Source: Microbacteriaceae bacterium (GTDB lineage: Bacteria; Actinomycetota; Actinomycetes; Actinomycetales; Microbacteriaceae). Taken from it: 8,425 nucleotides of DNA. The DNA is taken from NCBI GenBank assembly GCA_022701925.1, contig JAKONM010000250.1:1-8425 (forward strand), written 5' to 3'. Position 1 is the first letter of the stretch. Every line of letters begins with the position of its first letter. Both the position numbers and the translations under genes were made by a program. Under the pieces are notes generated by a model. That model saw nothing but the letters and a program-made list of their open reading frames with translations, ran no database searches and had not been told where the DNA came from. Positions 1-5,603 of the stretch are shown here, piece after piece.

Positions 1-136
1 TGCGCTTCAGCGACGGCACGAAGTACGTCTTCTTCTGCACGTTGATGTCGAACCGGCGACGGTTGCGCCGGTGCGAGTGCGAGATGCTGTTGCCGAAGCC
101 GGGACCGGCTCCGGTCACCTGGCAGACTGCTGCCAC
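1..136 (-). CDS. rpmB: Large ribosomal subunit protein bL28, 5' part (runs off the left edge)
   Basis: This encodes the first 45 residues of ribosomal protein L28, a structural protein of the 50S subunit; the gene continues beyond base 1. The frame starts at GTG (134-136) with residues MAAVCQVTG, then PGFGNSISHSHRR, RRRFDINVQKK and TYFVPSLKR, all typical of actinobacterial L28. A strong purine-rich ribosome binding site (GGAGGAGG) lies just upstream, which fixes the start. The N-terminus has a single cysteine (C5) in CQVTG and not the CxxC of the zinc-ribbon form, so this is the C-minus, zinc-independent type; the C-terminal part that would confirm this is outside the window. It lies downstream of zur on the same strand, separated by 163 bases. 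The family call is very secure; whether this is the only L28 in the genome cannot be told from here. Confidence 0.95.
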   Translation of the reverse strand, partial: MAAVCQVTGAGPGFGNSISHSHRRNRRRFDINVQKKTYFVPSLKR

Positions 137-140
137 GATT

Positions 141-150
141 CCTCCTCCTA
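141..150 (-). promoter_or_regulatory. Strong Shine-Dalgarno of rpmB
   Basis: Read on the minus strand this is TAGGAGGAGG, ending 4 bases before the GTG start of L28. It is the strongest ribosome binding site in the window. It lies 2 bases from the foot of a leader hairpin (153-178), so structure there could affect its access. Confidence 0.8.
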
Positions 151-152
151 CC

Positions 153-178
153 GTGCACGCGCCGGAAGGCGGGTGCAC
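153..178 (-). promoter_or_regulatory. Leader hairpin abutting the rpmB ribosome binding site
   Basis: Two copies of the self-complementary hexamer GTGCAC (153-158 and 173-178) lie 20 bases apart and can pair with each other. Between them, after one C-C mismatch in the RNA (159/172), four further pairs (160-163 with 168-171) close a UUCC loop. The result is a ten-pair stem with one mismatch. Each hexamer also sits in its own palindrome (152-159 and 171-180). The pairing is seen directly; a role as a translational control element, for example L28 autoregulation, or as a paired protein-binding site is inference. Confidence 0.45.
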
Positions 179-243
179 CCAAGATCACTTGTCTGCGAGC
201 ATCCGGGTGCGGACGCTCACTGCCGCGACGCGGCCGGTCGGCG

Positions 244-249
244 ACGATA
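244..249 (-). promoter_or_regulatory. Possible -10 element for rpmB
   Basis: The minus strand reads TGGTATCGT here, that is TATCGT with an extended -10 type TGn just upstream. No convincing -35 hexamer is visible. Use of this element would start a leader of roughly 100 bases that contains the hairpin at 153-178 and a short perfect hairpin at 222-234 (GCCGC stem, three-base loop). It is weak evidence but the best promoter candidate between zur and rpmB. Confidence 0.35.
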
Positions 250-257
250 CCAGAGGC

Positions 258-292
258 CGGGGGCGGTCCCCGACGCCCGGACCCGCCGGGCG
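258..292 (-). terminator. Tandem GC hairpins after zur, possible terminator
   Basis: Eight bases past the zur stop codon the transcript can form a perfect seven-pair hairpin (274-280 with 286-292, loop of five), followed at once by a second five-pair GC hairpin (258-262 with 268-272, loop of five). No U-tract follows, so this is not a classical intrinsic terminator. GC-only hairpins without U-runs are common at gene ends in high-GC actinobacteria. The pairing is seen; the function as a terminator separating the metal operon from rpmB is inferred. Confidence 0.4.
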
Positions 293-299
293 GCTCGGA

Positions 300-695
300 T
301 CAGGCGCCGTCGACCTCCGCGCACGCCGCGCACGTGCCGAACACGTCCACCACGTGCTGCGGGTCGCGGAAGCCGTGCGCGGCGGCCACTCCCGCCGCCC
401 AGTGCTCGATGTCGTCGGCCTGGATCTCGACGGTGCGTCCGCACGACCGGCAGATCAGGTGGTGGTGGTGCCCGGCGGAGACGCAGGCGCGGTACCGGCT
501 CTCCCCGTCGCCCGCGCGCAGGGCGTCGGCGTCGCCCTCCTCCGCCAGGTCGGACAGCGCCCGGTAGACCGTGGCCAGCCCGATGGGGGAGCCGCCGGCC
601 TTCATCGACGCGTGCAGCTGCTGGGCGCTGACGAAGTCGTCCCGGGCGCCCAGCGCCTCGCGCACCGCGGTGCGCTGCCACGTGTTGCGCTTCAC
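300..695 (-). CDS. zur: Fur-family zinc-responsive repressor Zur
   Basis: This is a 131-residue metal-dependent DNA-binding repressor of the Fur family, most like Zur, which with zinc bound shuts off zinc-uptake genes. The N-terminal winged helix spans about residues 1-70, with the recognition-helix motif GLATVYRAL at 39-47. The C-terminal dimerisation and metal domain carries HHHH (76-79) followed by CRSC (82-85), and a second cysteine pair CAAC (122-125); the four cysteines form the structural zinc site of the family. The stretch HHHHLICRSCGRTVEI closely matches mycobacterial Zur as I know it. The start is GTG (693-695), overlapping the permease stop as GTGA, so translation is coupled. As last gene of a metal-importer operon with a Zur-like box at its head, it probably represses itself. 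A manganese or iron sensor of the same family is possible but less likely. Confidence 0.9.
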   Translation of the reverse strand: MKRNTWQRTAVREALGARDDFVSAQQLHASMKAGGSPIGLATVYRALSDLAEEGDADALRAGDGESRYRACVSAGHHHHLICRSCGRTVEIQADDIEHWAAGVAAAHGFRDPQHVVDVFGTCAACAEVDGA

Positions 696-1534
696 GCGGG
701 GGAGTGTAGGCGGCGTGGTCGACGCCGTCCGGCCAGGCGGCAGACCGCGTAGATCAGGAAGGAGATGGTGGTCACGTAGGGGCTGATCGGGATGGCCGCG
801 CCCAGCGCCAGCAGGATGCCGCCCACCACCGAGACGGTCGCGAACAGCATGCTCAGCAGGCTCACCGCCAGCGGACCGGAGGCGACGCGCAGCGCGGCGG
901 CGGCCGGCGTGACGAGCAGCGCGAGCACCAGCAGGGCGCCCACGGTCTGCACCGCCACCGACACGGTGAGCGCCGGCAGCACCATGAACGCCATCGAGAG
1001 GCCCCGCACCGGCACCCCGCGGGCGACGGCGACCTCCTCGTCGACGCTGGCGAACAGCAGGGGGCGCCAGATCAGCAGCAGCGCGACCAGGACGACCAGC
1101 GAGACGGCGATCAGCACGGCGACCTGCGGGCCGTCCACCGAGACGACCTGCCCGGTCAGCAGCCCGAAGCGGTTGGCCGCGCGGCCGGGGTACAGCGCCA
1201 GGAACAGGATCCCGAGCCCCAGACCGAAGGGCATCAGCACGCCGATCACGCTGTTGCGCTCCCGCGCCCGCACGCCGAGCGCCCCGATCAGCAGGGCGGC
1301 GACCACGGATCCCGCCACCGACCCGACGACGACGTCGGCGCCGATCAGCAGCGCCCCGGCAGCCCCCGCGAAGGACAGCTCGCTGATGCCGTGCACCGCG
1401 AACGGCAGGTCGCGGGCCATCACGAAGAACCCGATCAGGCCCCCGACGACGCCGAGCAGCGCCCCGGCGATCAAGGAGTTGGTGACGAGGCCGAGCAGCG
1501 CCCCGTAGTCGCTGAAGTCGAAGATCCCGCCCAT
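692..1534 (-). CDS. znuB: ABC-3 family metal permease (ZnuB/MntB type)
   Basis: This 280-residue inner-membrane permease forms the channel of a divalent-metal ABC importer, probably as a homodimer. It is almost wholly hydrophobic, with about eight membrane segments (roughly 13-40, 57-70, 72-88, 97-115, 137-157, 181-207, 224-246 and 251-268). It carries typical ABC-3 features: VMARDLPFAVHGISELSFAGAAGA near residues 38-61 and the cytoplasmic coupling region SVDEEVAVARGVPV (163-176), followed by TVGALLVLALLVTPAA (197-212). The basic tail (269-275) suits the cytoplasmic side. Length is normal for the family. The ATG shares one base with the ATPase stop (TGATG), and the stop overlaps the zur start by four bases. 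The same reading frame stays open far upstream by chance of base composition; MGGIFDF is the real N-terminus because the ATPase occupies the sequence before it. Zinc is inferred from linked zur. Confidence 0.93.
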   Translation of the reverse strand: MGGIFDFSDYGALLGLVTNSLIAGALLGVVGGLIGFFVMARDLPFAVHGISELSFAGAAGALLIGADVVVGSVAGSVVAALLIGALGVRARERNSVIGVLMPFGLGLGILFLALYPGRAANRFGLLTGQVVSVDGPQVAVLIAVSLVVLVALLLIWRPLLFASVDEEVAVARGVPVRGLSMAFMVLPALTVSVAVQTVGALLVLALLVTPAAAALRVASGPLAVSLLSMLFATVSVVGGILLALGAAIPISPYVTTISFLIYAVCRLAGRRRPRRLHSPA

Positions 1535-2331
1535 CAGACGCCGCCCGCGGGCTCGTGCTCGTCGTGCCCGGACCCCGCCCCGACCACCACGACGCGGTCG
1601 TGCACGCGGATCACGTCGACGTGCGTGCGGTAGAGCTCGCTGAGCACCTCGGAGGTCAGCACCTCGTCGGGGGAGCCGATGCGGAACCGACCGTCGACCA
1701 GGTAGAGCACGCGGTCGACCAGGTCGAGCACCGGGTTCACGTCGTGGGTCACGAACAGCACGGCCGCGTCGTGCTCGCGGCGCTGGCGGTCGATCAGGGC
1801 GGCCACCGCGGCCTGGTTCGCGAGGTCGAGCGAGATCAGCGGCTCGTCGCAGAGCAGCAGGCGCGGGTCGGAGGCGATCGCCTGGCCGACGCGGAGGCGC
1901 TGCTGCTCGCCGCCGGACAGCCGCCAGGCGGGGCGGGCGGCGAAGGACTCGGCGTCGACGTCCCGCACCAGGCGCGCCACGCGCTCCCGGTCGCGGCGGC
2001 GCCGGACCGGCAGCCCGAACCGCACGCCGTCCACGCCGAAGCCGACCAGGTCGGCGCCCTGCACCGGGGTCGCCGGGTCGAGCAGCCGCTGCTGCGGCAC
2101 GTAGCCGATGCGCGGGTCGCCGCGGGTCGGGCGGCGGCCGAAGACCTCGATCGAGCCCCCGGTCAGGGGCTGCAGCCCGAGCACCGCCTTCAGCAGCGTC
2201 GTCTTGCCGGAGCCGTTCGGCCCGAGCACCGCGACGAACTCCCCCGGCCGCACCTCCAGGTCCAGCGAGCGCCACAGCGTCCGCCCGCCGAAGGACAGCG
2301 CCGCGCCCGACAGCCGCAGCGGAGCCGTCAC
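1534..2331 (-). CDS. znuC: Metal ABC transporter ATP-binding protein (ZnuC/MntA type)
   Basis: This 265-residue cytoplasmic ATPase powers the metal importer. All nucleotide-binding motifs are intact: Walker A GPNGSGKTT (37-45), Q-loop YVPQQ (77-81), signature LSGGEQQR (138-145), Walker B LLLCDEP (158-164), D-loop SLDL (167-170) and the switch histidine in VTHD (194-197). The start is taken as GTG (2329-2331), because it makes the four-base GTGA overlap with the upstream lipoprotein gene and gives a normal N-terminus (VTAPLRLSG); an ATG 45 bases further upstream would lie inside that gene. The C-terminus ends in a short tail with alternating His and acidic residues (GHDEHE, 255-260), which might bind metal weakly. 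It pairs with the permease that follows. Family identity is certain, and the metal is inferred from context. Confidence 0.93.
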   Translation of the reverse strand: MTAPLRLSGAALSFGGRTLWRSLDLEVRPGEFVAVLGPNGSGKTTLLKAVLGLQPLTGGSIEVFGRRPTRGDPRIGYVPQQRLLDPATPVQGADLVGFGVDGVRFGLPVRRRRDRERVARLVRDVDAESFAARPAWRLSGGEQQRLRVGQAIASDPRLLLCDEPLISLDLANQAAVAALIDRQRREHDAAVLFVTHDVNPVLDLVDRVLYLVDGRFRIGSPDEVLTSEVLSELYRTHVDVIRVHDRVVVVGAGSGHDEHEPAGGV

Positions 2332-3233
2332 CGCTCCAGCGCCGCGCGCATCGCCTTCAGGTCCGACGCCATCCACGTCAGGTAATCCTGCCCGTCGGGC
2401 AGCGTCTCGCGCACGCCGACCACGGGCACGCCCGCCGCCTTCGCCGCGGCCACGACCTGGTCCGTGGTGGCGCCCGCGGTCTGCTCGTTGACGGCCAGCA
2501 GGGCCACGCGGCGCTCGGAGAGCAGCGCCAGCTGCTCGCGCAGCACGGCGGGCGCCACGTCGTCGCCCTCCTCCACCGCCTCACTGAACGCGGCCGACGT
2601 GCGGTTCACGAGCCCGAGCGCGGCCGTCATGTACAGCGGCACGGGCTCGGTGATCGCGACGCCCCGCCCCTCCCCGCCGTCGTCGCGGACGGCGGCCTCC
2701 TCCCGCTGCAGGCGGGAGAGCGCGGCGCGGAACGTCGTGAGCCCGGCGGCGAAGTCGGCGCGGTGCTGCGGTGCGACGCGGGTCAGCTCCGCGGCGATGT
2801 CGCCAGAGACCTTCGACACCGCCGCCAGGTCGTACCAGAGGTGCTCGTTCAGCTCGCCGCCGTCGGGAGCCCGGACCCCCGACTCCTCCACCATGTCGAG
2901 CACGCGCGTGCCCGAGGGCGCGTTCGCCGTCAGGCGCTCCAGGAAGTCGTCGTACCCGCCGCCGTTCACGACCACCACCTGCGCGCGGGCGACGGCCAGC
3001 TGATCCCGCGGGTCCGCCTGGTACTCGTGCGGGTCGCGGTCCGGGTCGGTGATCAGCGAGTCGACCTGCACGTCGTCGCCGCCGATCTGCTGCACCACGT
3101 CGCCCCAGACGTCGGTGGAGGCGACCACCCGGACGCGGCCGTCGTCGGAGGACGAGGAGCCGGCGGGGGAGCCGGAGCATCCGGCCAGCACCAGGGCGGG
3201 CAGCAGCGCGAGGGGCAGCAGTCGGCGGGTCAC
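2328..3233 (-). CDS. znuA: Metal-binding lipoprotein of the ABC importer (ZnuA/TroA family)
   Basis: This 301-residue lipoprotein captures a divalent metal outside the membrane and hands it to the permease. A signal peptide of 18 residues ends in the lipobox LAGC, with lipidated C19, followed by a Ser/Gly-rich linker (20-32). The cluster A-I (TroA) fold follows. Likely ligands are H69 (DPHEY), H131 (NEHLWYD) and E196 (ITEPVPLY); the fourth is unclear, with E250 or D283 as candidates. There is no His-rich loop of the kind found in many zinc-specific ZnuA proteins, and a Glu at the third position resembles Mn/Fe binders, so the metal rests on the linked Zur. The start is GTG (3231-3233): no other start codon lies in frame nearby, and it gives a proper signal peptide (MTRRLLPLALLPALVLAGC). 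There is no clear Shine-Dalgarno, consistent with a leaderless message. First gene of the operon. Confidence 0.92.
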   Translation of the reverse strand: MTRRLLPLALLPALVLAGCSGSPAGSSSSDDGRVRVVASTDVWGDVVQQIGGDDVQVDSLITDPDRDPHEYQADPRDQLAVARAQVVVVNGGGYDDFLERLTANAPSGTRVLDMVEESGVRAPDGGELNEHLWYDLAAVSKVSGDIAAELTRVAPQHRADFAAGLTTFRAALSRLQREEAAVRDDGGEGRGVAITEPVPLYMTAALGLVNRTSAAFSEAVEEGDDVAPAVLREQLALLSERRVALLAVNEQTAGATTDQVVAAAKAAGVPVVGVRETLPDGQDYLTWMASDLKAMRAALER

Positions 3234-3240
3234 GCCGCCG

Positions 3241-3246
3241 ACGGTA
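3241..3246 (-). promoter_or_regulatory. Candidate -10 for the metal operon, implying a leaderless mRNA
   Basis: The minus strand reads TACCGT here, a TAnnnT-type -10, and its last base is 7 bases upstream of the first base of the GTG start. A start site at normal distance would fall on or next to the first base of the start codon. A weak -35 (TTCGGG, 3264-3269) is 17 bases upstream. The lack of a Shine-Dalgarno at this gene fits. It is an inference from spacing. Confidence 0.4.
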
Positions 3247-3252
3247 CCTTGT

Positions 3253-3267
3253 TGAGAACGATTCCCG
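3253..3267 (-). promoter_or_regulatory. Zur-box-like operator upstream of the metal operon
   Basis: The plus-strand sequence TGAGAACGATTCCCG is an imperfect 7-1-7 dyad that resembles the Fur/Zur consensus of actinobacteria (TGAnAAnnATTnTCA pattern); the left arm fits well and the right arm is degenerate. It lies in the only gap (50 bases) before the first importer gene and between the candidate -35 and -10, where a bound repressor would block RNA polymerase. The presence of zur as last gene of the operon supports autoregulation. Seen: the sequence and its position. Inferred: binding by Zur. Confidence 0.6.
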
Positions 3268-3279
3268 AAATCAGGAGGC

Positions 3280-3295
3280 CTGCTCAGTCGAGCAG
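3280..3295 (-). terminator. Short hairpin over the E2 stop codon
   Basis: CTGCTC and GAGCAG form a perfect six-pair stem with a four-base loop, overlapping the last codons and the stop of the E2 gene. No U-run follows. It is the only structure that could separate the dehydrogenase operon from the metal operon, and it may be no more than chance in a GC-rich coding end. Confidence 0.25.
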
Positions 3296-4585
3296 CAGCG
3301 CCGGCTCCTCCACCACGCTCGCGACGTCCGCGAGGAAGCGGCTGGCCACGTCGCCGTCGACCACGCGGTGGTCGAAGCTGGCGCCGATCGTGGTGACCCA
3401 GCGCGGCACGACCTCCCCGTCGACCACCCACGGCTTCTGCCGGATGGTGCCGAGCGCGACGATCGACACCTCGCCCGGGTTCAGGATCGGCGTGCCGGTG
3501 TCCATCCCGAAGCTGCCGAGGTTCGTGATCGTGATCGTGCCGGACGCCTGGTCGGCGGGCGTCGTCCTGCCGTCGCGGGCGGTGACGACCAGCTGCTCCA
3601 GCCCGCCCGCCAGCTCCCGCATGGTCAAGGACTGCGCGTCCTTCACGTTCGGCACGATCAGGCCCCGCGGCGTGGCCGCGGCGATGCCGAGGTTCACGTA
3701 GTGGTGCACGACGATCTCGGCGTCGGTCCACGTGGAGTTGACGGTGGGGTTGCGCCGCACCGCCCAGATCACCGCCTTCGCCATGACCAGCAGCGGCGAG
3801 ATCTTCACGGTCGCGAAGTCGGGTGACGCCTTCAGCCGCTTGACGTACTCCATGGTGCGCGTGGCGTCCACGTCGACGAAGACGCTGACGTGCGGCGCCG
3901 TGAAGGCGCTCTTGACCATGGCGCCGGCGATCGCCTTGCGCACGCCCTTGACGGGGATCCGCTCCTCGCGGTCGTCCGGCCAGGCCGGGGTCTCCACGTT
4001 GCGGAAGACGCCCTCCTGCTGCTTCGACCGCAGCACGTCGTCGCGGGTGACCTCGCCCTTCGGCCCGCTGGGGGCCACGCGCGCCAGGTCGACGCCCAGG
4101 TCCTTCGCCAGCTTGCGGATCGGCGGCTTGACCGGCGCCGCCACCGCCTCCTTGGCCGGCACCGGGCTCGCGACCGGGCCGCGGCGCTGCGAGCGCCGGC
4201 TCTTCGCCTTCACGTCGACGCCGTAGCCGACGAGCACGGCGCCCGAGCGCTCCTCCACCTGCTCCTGCGGCTCGCGCACCTGCACCTCGACCGGCGAGGC
4301 CGCCTGGGCGGGGGTCCGCAGCGGCGAGGCCAGCTGCTCCTCGGCGCCGGAGGCGACGCTGATGATCGGGGTGCCGACCGCGACGGTGTCGCCCTCGGGG
4401 ACCAGCAGCTCGCTGACGGTGCCGGCGTAGGGGGAGGGCAGCTCGACCAGCGACTTCGCGGTCTCGATCTCGACGATCACCTGGTTCACGTCGACGTCGT
4501 CGCCGGGCGCGACCTTCCACGACACGATCTCGGCCTCGGTCAGTCCCTCGCCGACGTCGGGCAGGGCGAACTGCGACGTGCTCAT
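3284..4585 (-). CDS. bkdC: Branched-chain 2-oxoacid dehydrogenase E2 (lipoamide acyltransferase)
   Basis: This 433-residue E2 core subunit moves the acyl group from its lipoyl arm to CoA. An N-terminal lipoyl domain (about 3-78) has the lipoylated lysine at K44 in EIETAKS. An Ala/Pro/Glu-rich linker (80-150) follows, then a peripheral-subunit-binding domain (about 154-188, PPIRKLAKDLGVDLARV ending in GEVTRDDV). The catalytic domain (about 208-433) carries the active-site motif DHRVVDG (405-411) with H406 as base. There is one lipoyl domain only, and the length is normal for a bacterial E2. The ATG (4583-4585) has a GAGAGGA ribosome binding site 5-6 bases upstream. It follows E1-beta after 43 bases on the same strand. 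The lipoyl and binding domains do not by themselves tell substrate; the branched-chain assignment comes from the separate E1-alpha/E1-beta genes and the E1-alpha signature. Confidence 0.93.
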   Translation of the reverse strand: MSTSQFALPDVGEGLTEAEIVSWKVAPGDDVDVNQVIVEIETAKSLVELPSPYAGTVSELLVPEGDTVAVGTPIISVASGAEEQLASPLRTPAQAASPVEVQVREPQEQVEERSGAVLVGYGVDVKAKSRRSQRRGPVASPVPAKEAVAAPVKPPIRKLAKDLGVDLARVAPSGPKGEVTRDDVLRSKQQEGVFRNVETPAWPDDREERIPVKGVRKAIAGAMVKSAFTAPHVSVFVDVDATRTMEYVKRLKASPDFATVKISPLLVMAKAVIWAVRRNPTVNSTWTDAEIVVHHYVNLGIAAATPRGLIVPNVKDAQSLTMRELAGGLEQLVVTARDGRTTPADQASGTITITNLGSFGMDTGTPILNPGEVSIVALGTIRQKPWVVDGEVVPRWVTTIGASFDHRVVDGDVASRFLADVASVVEEPALLLD

Positions 4586-4628
4586 CCGGGTCCTCTCTCG
4601 TCGCGCGGCCGGGTCGCCGGGCGCGCGG

Positions 4629-5603
4629 TCAGTACGCGAAGGCGCGGTCGACCGCGTCCAGCACGCGGTCCGCGTCGGGCAGGTGCAGCTTCTCGAGGCG
4701 CGCTGGCGGGAACGGGATGTCGAACCCGGTCACCCGCAGCACGGGCGCCTCCAGGGAGTAGAAGGCGCGCTCCGTCACGGTCGCGGCGATCTCCGCGCCG
4801 AGGCCGAGGAAGCCCGACGCCTCGTGCGCCACGATCGCCCGGCCCGTCTTCTCGACGCTGGCGACGATCGGCTGCCAGTCGATGGGCGACAGCGACCGCA
4901 CGTCGACGACCTCCAGGCTGCGTCCCTCCTCGGCGGCGACCTCCGCGGCCGCGAGCAGCACGCTGACCATCGGCCCGTAGCCGATCAGGGTGGCGTCGGT
5001 GCCCGTGCGGACGACGCGCGAGGCGTGCAGGTCGAGCGCGGGCCGCGCCAGGTCGACCTCGCCCTTCGGCCAGTAGCGGCCCTTGGGCTCGAAGAAGACC
5101 ACCGGGTCGTTCGACGCGATCGACTGCTGGATCATCCAGTACGCGTCGTTCGGGGTGGAGGGGGAGACGACGCGCAGCCCCGCCGTGTGGGCGAACAGCG
5201 TCTCGGGGCTCTCCTGGTGGTGCTCGACGGCCCCGATGTGCCCGCCGTAGGGGATGCGGATCACGATCGGCATCGAGAGCCGGCCCTGGTGGCGGTTGGT
5301 GATCTTCGCCAGCTGCGAGGTGATCTGGTCGAACGCGGGGTAGACGAAGCCGTCGAACTGGATCTCGCAGACCGGCCGGTAGCCGCGCAGGGCCAGGCCG
5401 ATCGCGGCCCCCACGATGCCGGACTCCGCCAGCGGGGTGTCGAGCACCCGCTGGTCGCCGAACTCCGCCTGCAGGCCCTCGGTCACCCGGAAGACGCCGC
5501 CGAGCGCGCCGACGTCCTCGCCCATCAGCAGCACCTTGGCGTCGTCCGCCATCGCCTGCTTCAGACCGGCGTTCAGCGCGCGCACCATCGGCATCGTGGT
5601 CAT
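4629..5603 (-). CDS. bkdB: Branched-chain 2-oxoacid dehydrogenase E1 component, beta subunit
   Basis: This 324-residue subunit joins E1-alpha in an alpha2beta2 thiamine-diphosphate enzyme that decarboxylates branched 2-oxoacids and acylates the E2 lipoyl arm. Family landmarks are MGEDVGALGGVFRVTEGL (27-44), the cofactor-activating glutamate in PLAESGIVG (E60), FDGFVYPAFDQI (83-94), and GGHIGAVEHHQESPE (120-134), which holds the substrate-binding histidine (H128/H129). The transketolase C-terminal domain begins near 195, with the conserved VVDVRSLSPID (232-242) and VAHEASGFLGLGAEI (258-272). The length equals that of typical E1-beta. The ATG overlaps the E1-alpha stop by four bases (ATGA), so the subunits are translationally coupled and made in equal amounts. 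No strong ribosome binding site is needed or seen. A pyruvate-type E1-beta is the main alternative and is judged less likely. Confidence 0.94.
   Translation of the reverse strand: MTTMPMVRALNAGLKQAMADDAKVLLMGEDVGALGGVFRVTEGLQAEFGDQRVLDTPLAESGIVGAAIGLALRGYRPVCEIQFDGFVYPAFDQITSQLAKITNRHQGRLSMPIVIRIPYGGHIGAVEHHQESPETLFAHTAGLRVVSPSTPNDAYWMIQQSIASNDPVVFFEPKGRYWPKGEVDLARPALDLHASRVVRTGTDATLIGYGPMVSVLLAAAEVAAEEGRSLEVVDVRSLSPIDWQPIVASVEKTGRAIVAHEASGFLGLGAEIAATVTERAFYSLEAPVLRVTGFDIPFPPARLEKLHLPDADRVLDAVDRAFAY

Noticed and set aside
134..142. Eight-base match (ACGATTCC) to the core of the Zur-box-like dyad at the rpmB start
   Set aside because: The match is made of the start codon and the first bases of the Shine-Dalgarno complement, and the other arm of the dyad is missing, so ordinary translation signals explain it.
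222..234. GCCGC/GCGGC hairpin as a regulatory element
   Set aside because: It is perfect but only five pairs with a three-base loop in GC-rich DNA, where such short stems are frequent; it is mentioned only as part of the leader.
692..2275. Apparent extension of the permease through the ATPase region
   Set aside because: The extension is an Arg/Ala-rich shadow of the ATPase; the permease begins at the ATG overlapping the ATPase stop.
2328..4520. Apparent fusion running from within E2 into the metal-binding lipoprotein
   Set aside because: The N-terminal part is a shadow of E2 in another frame; the lipoprotein starts at GTG 3231-3233 with a complete signal peptide and lipobox.
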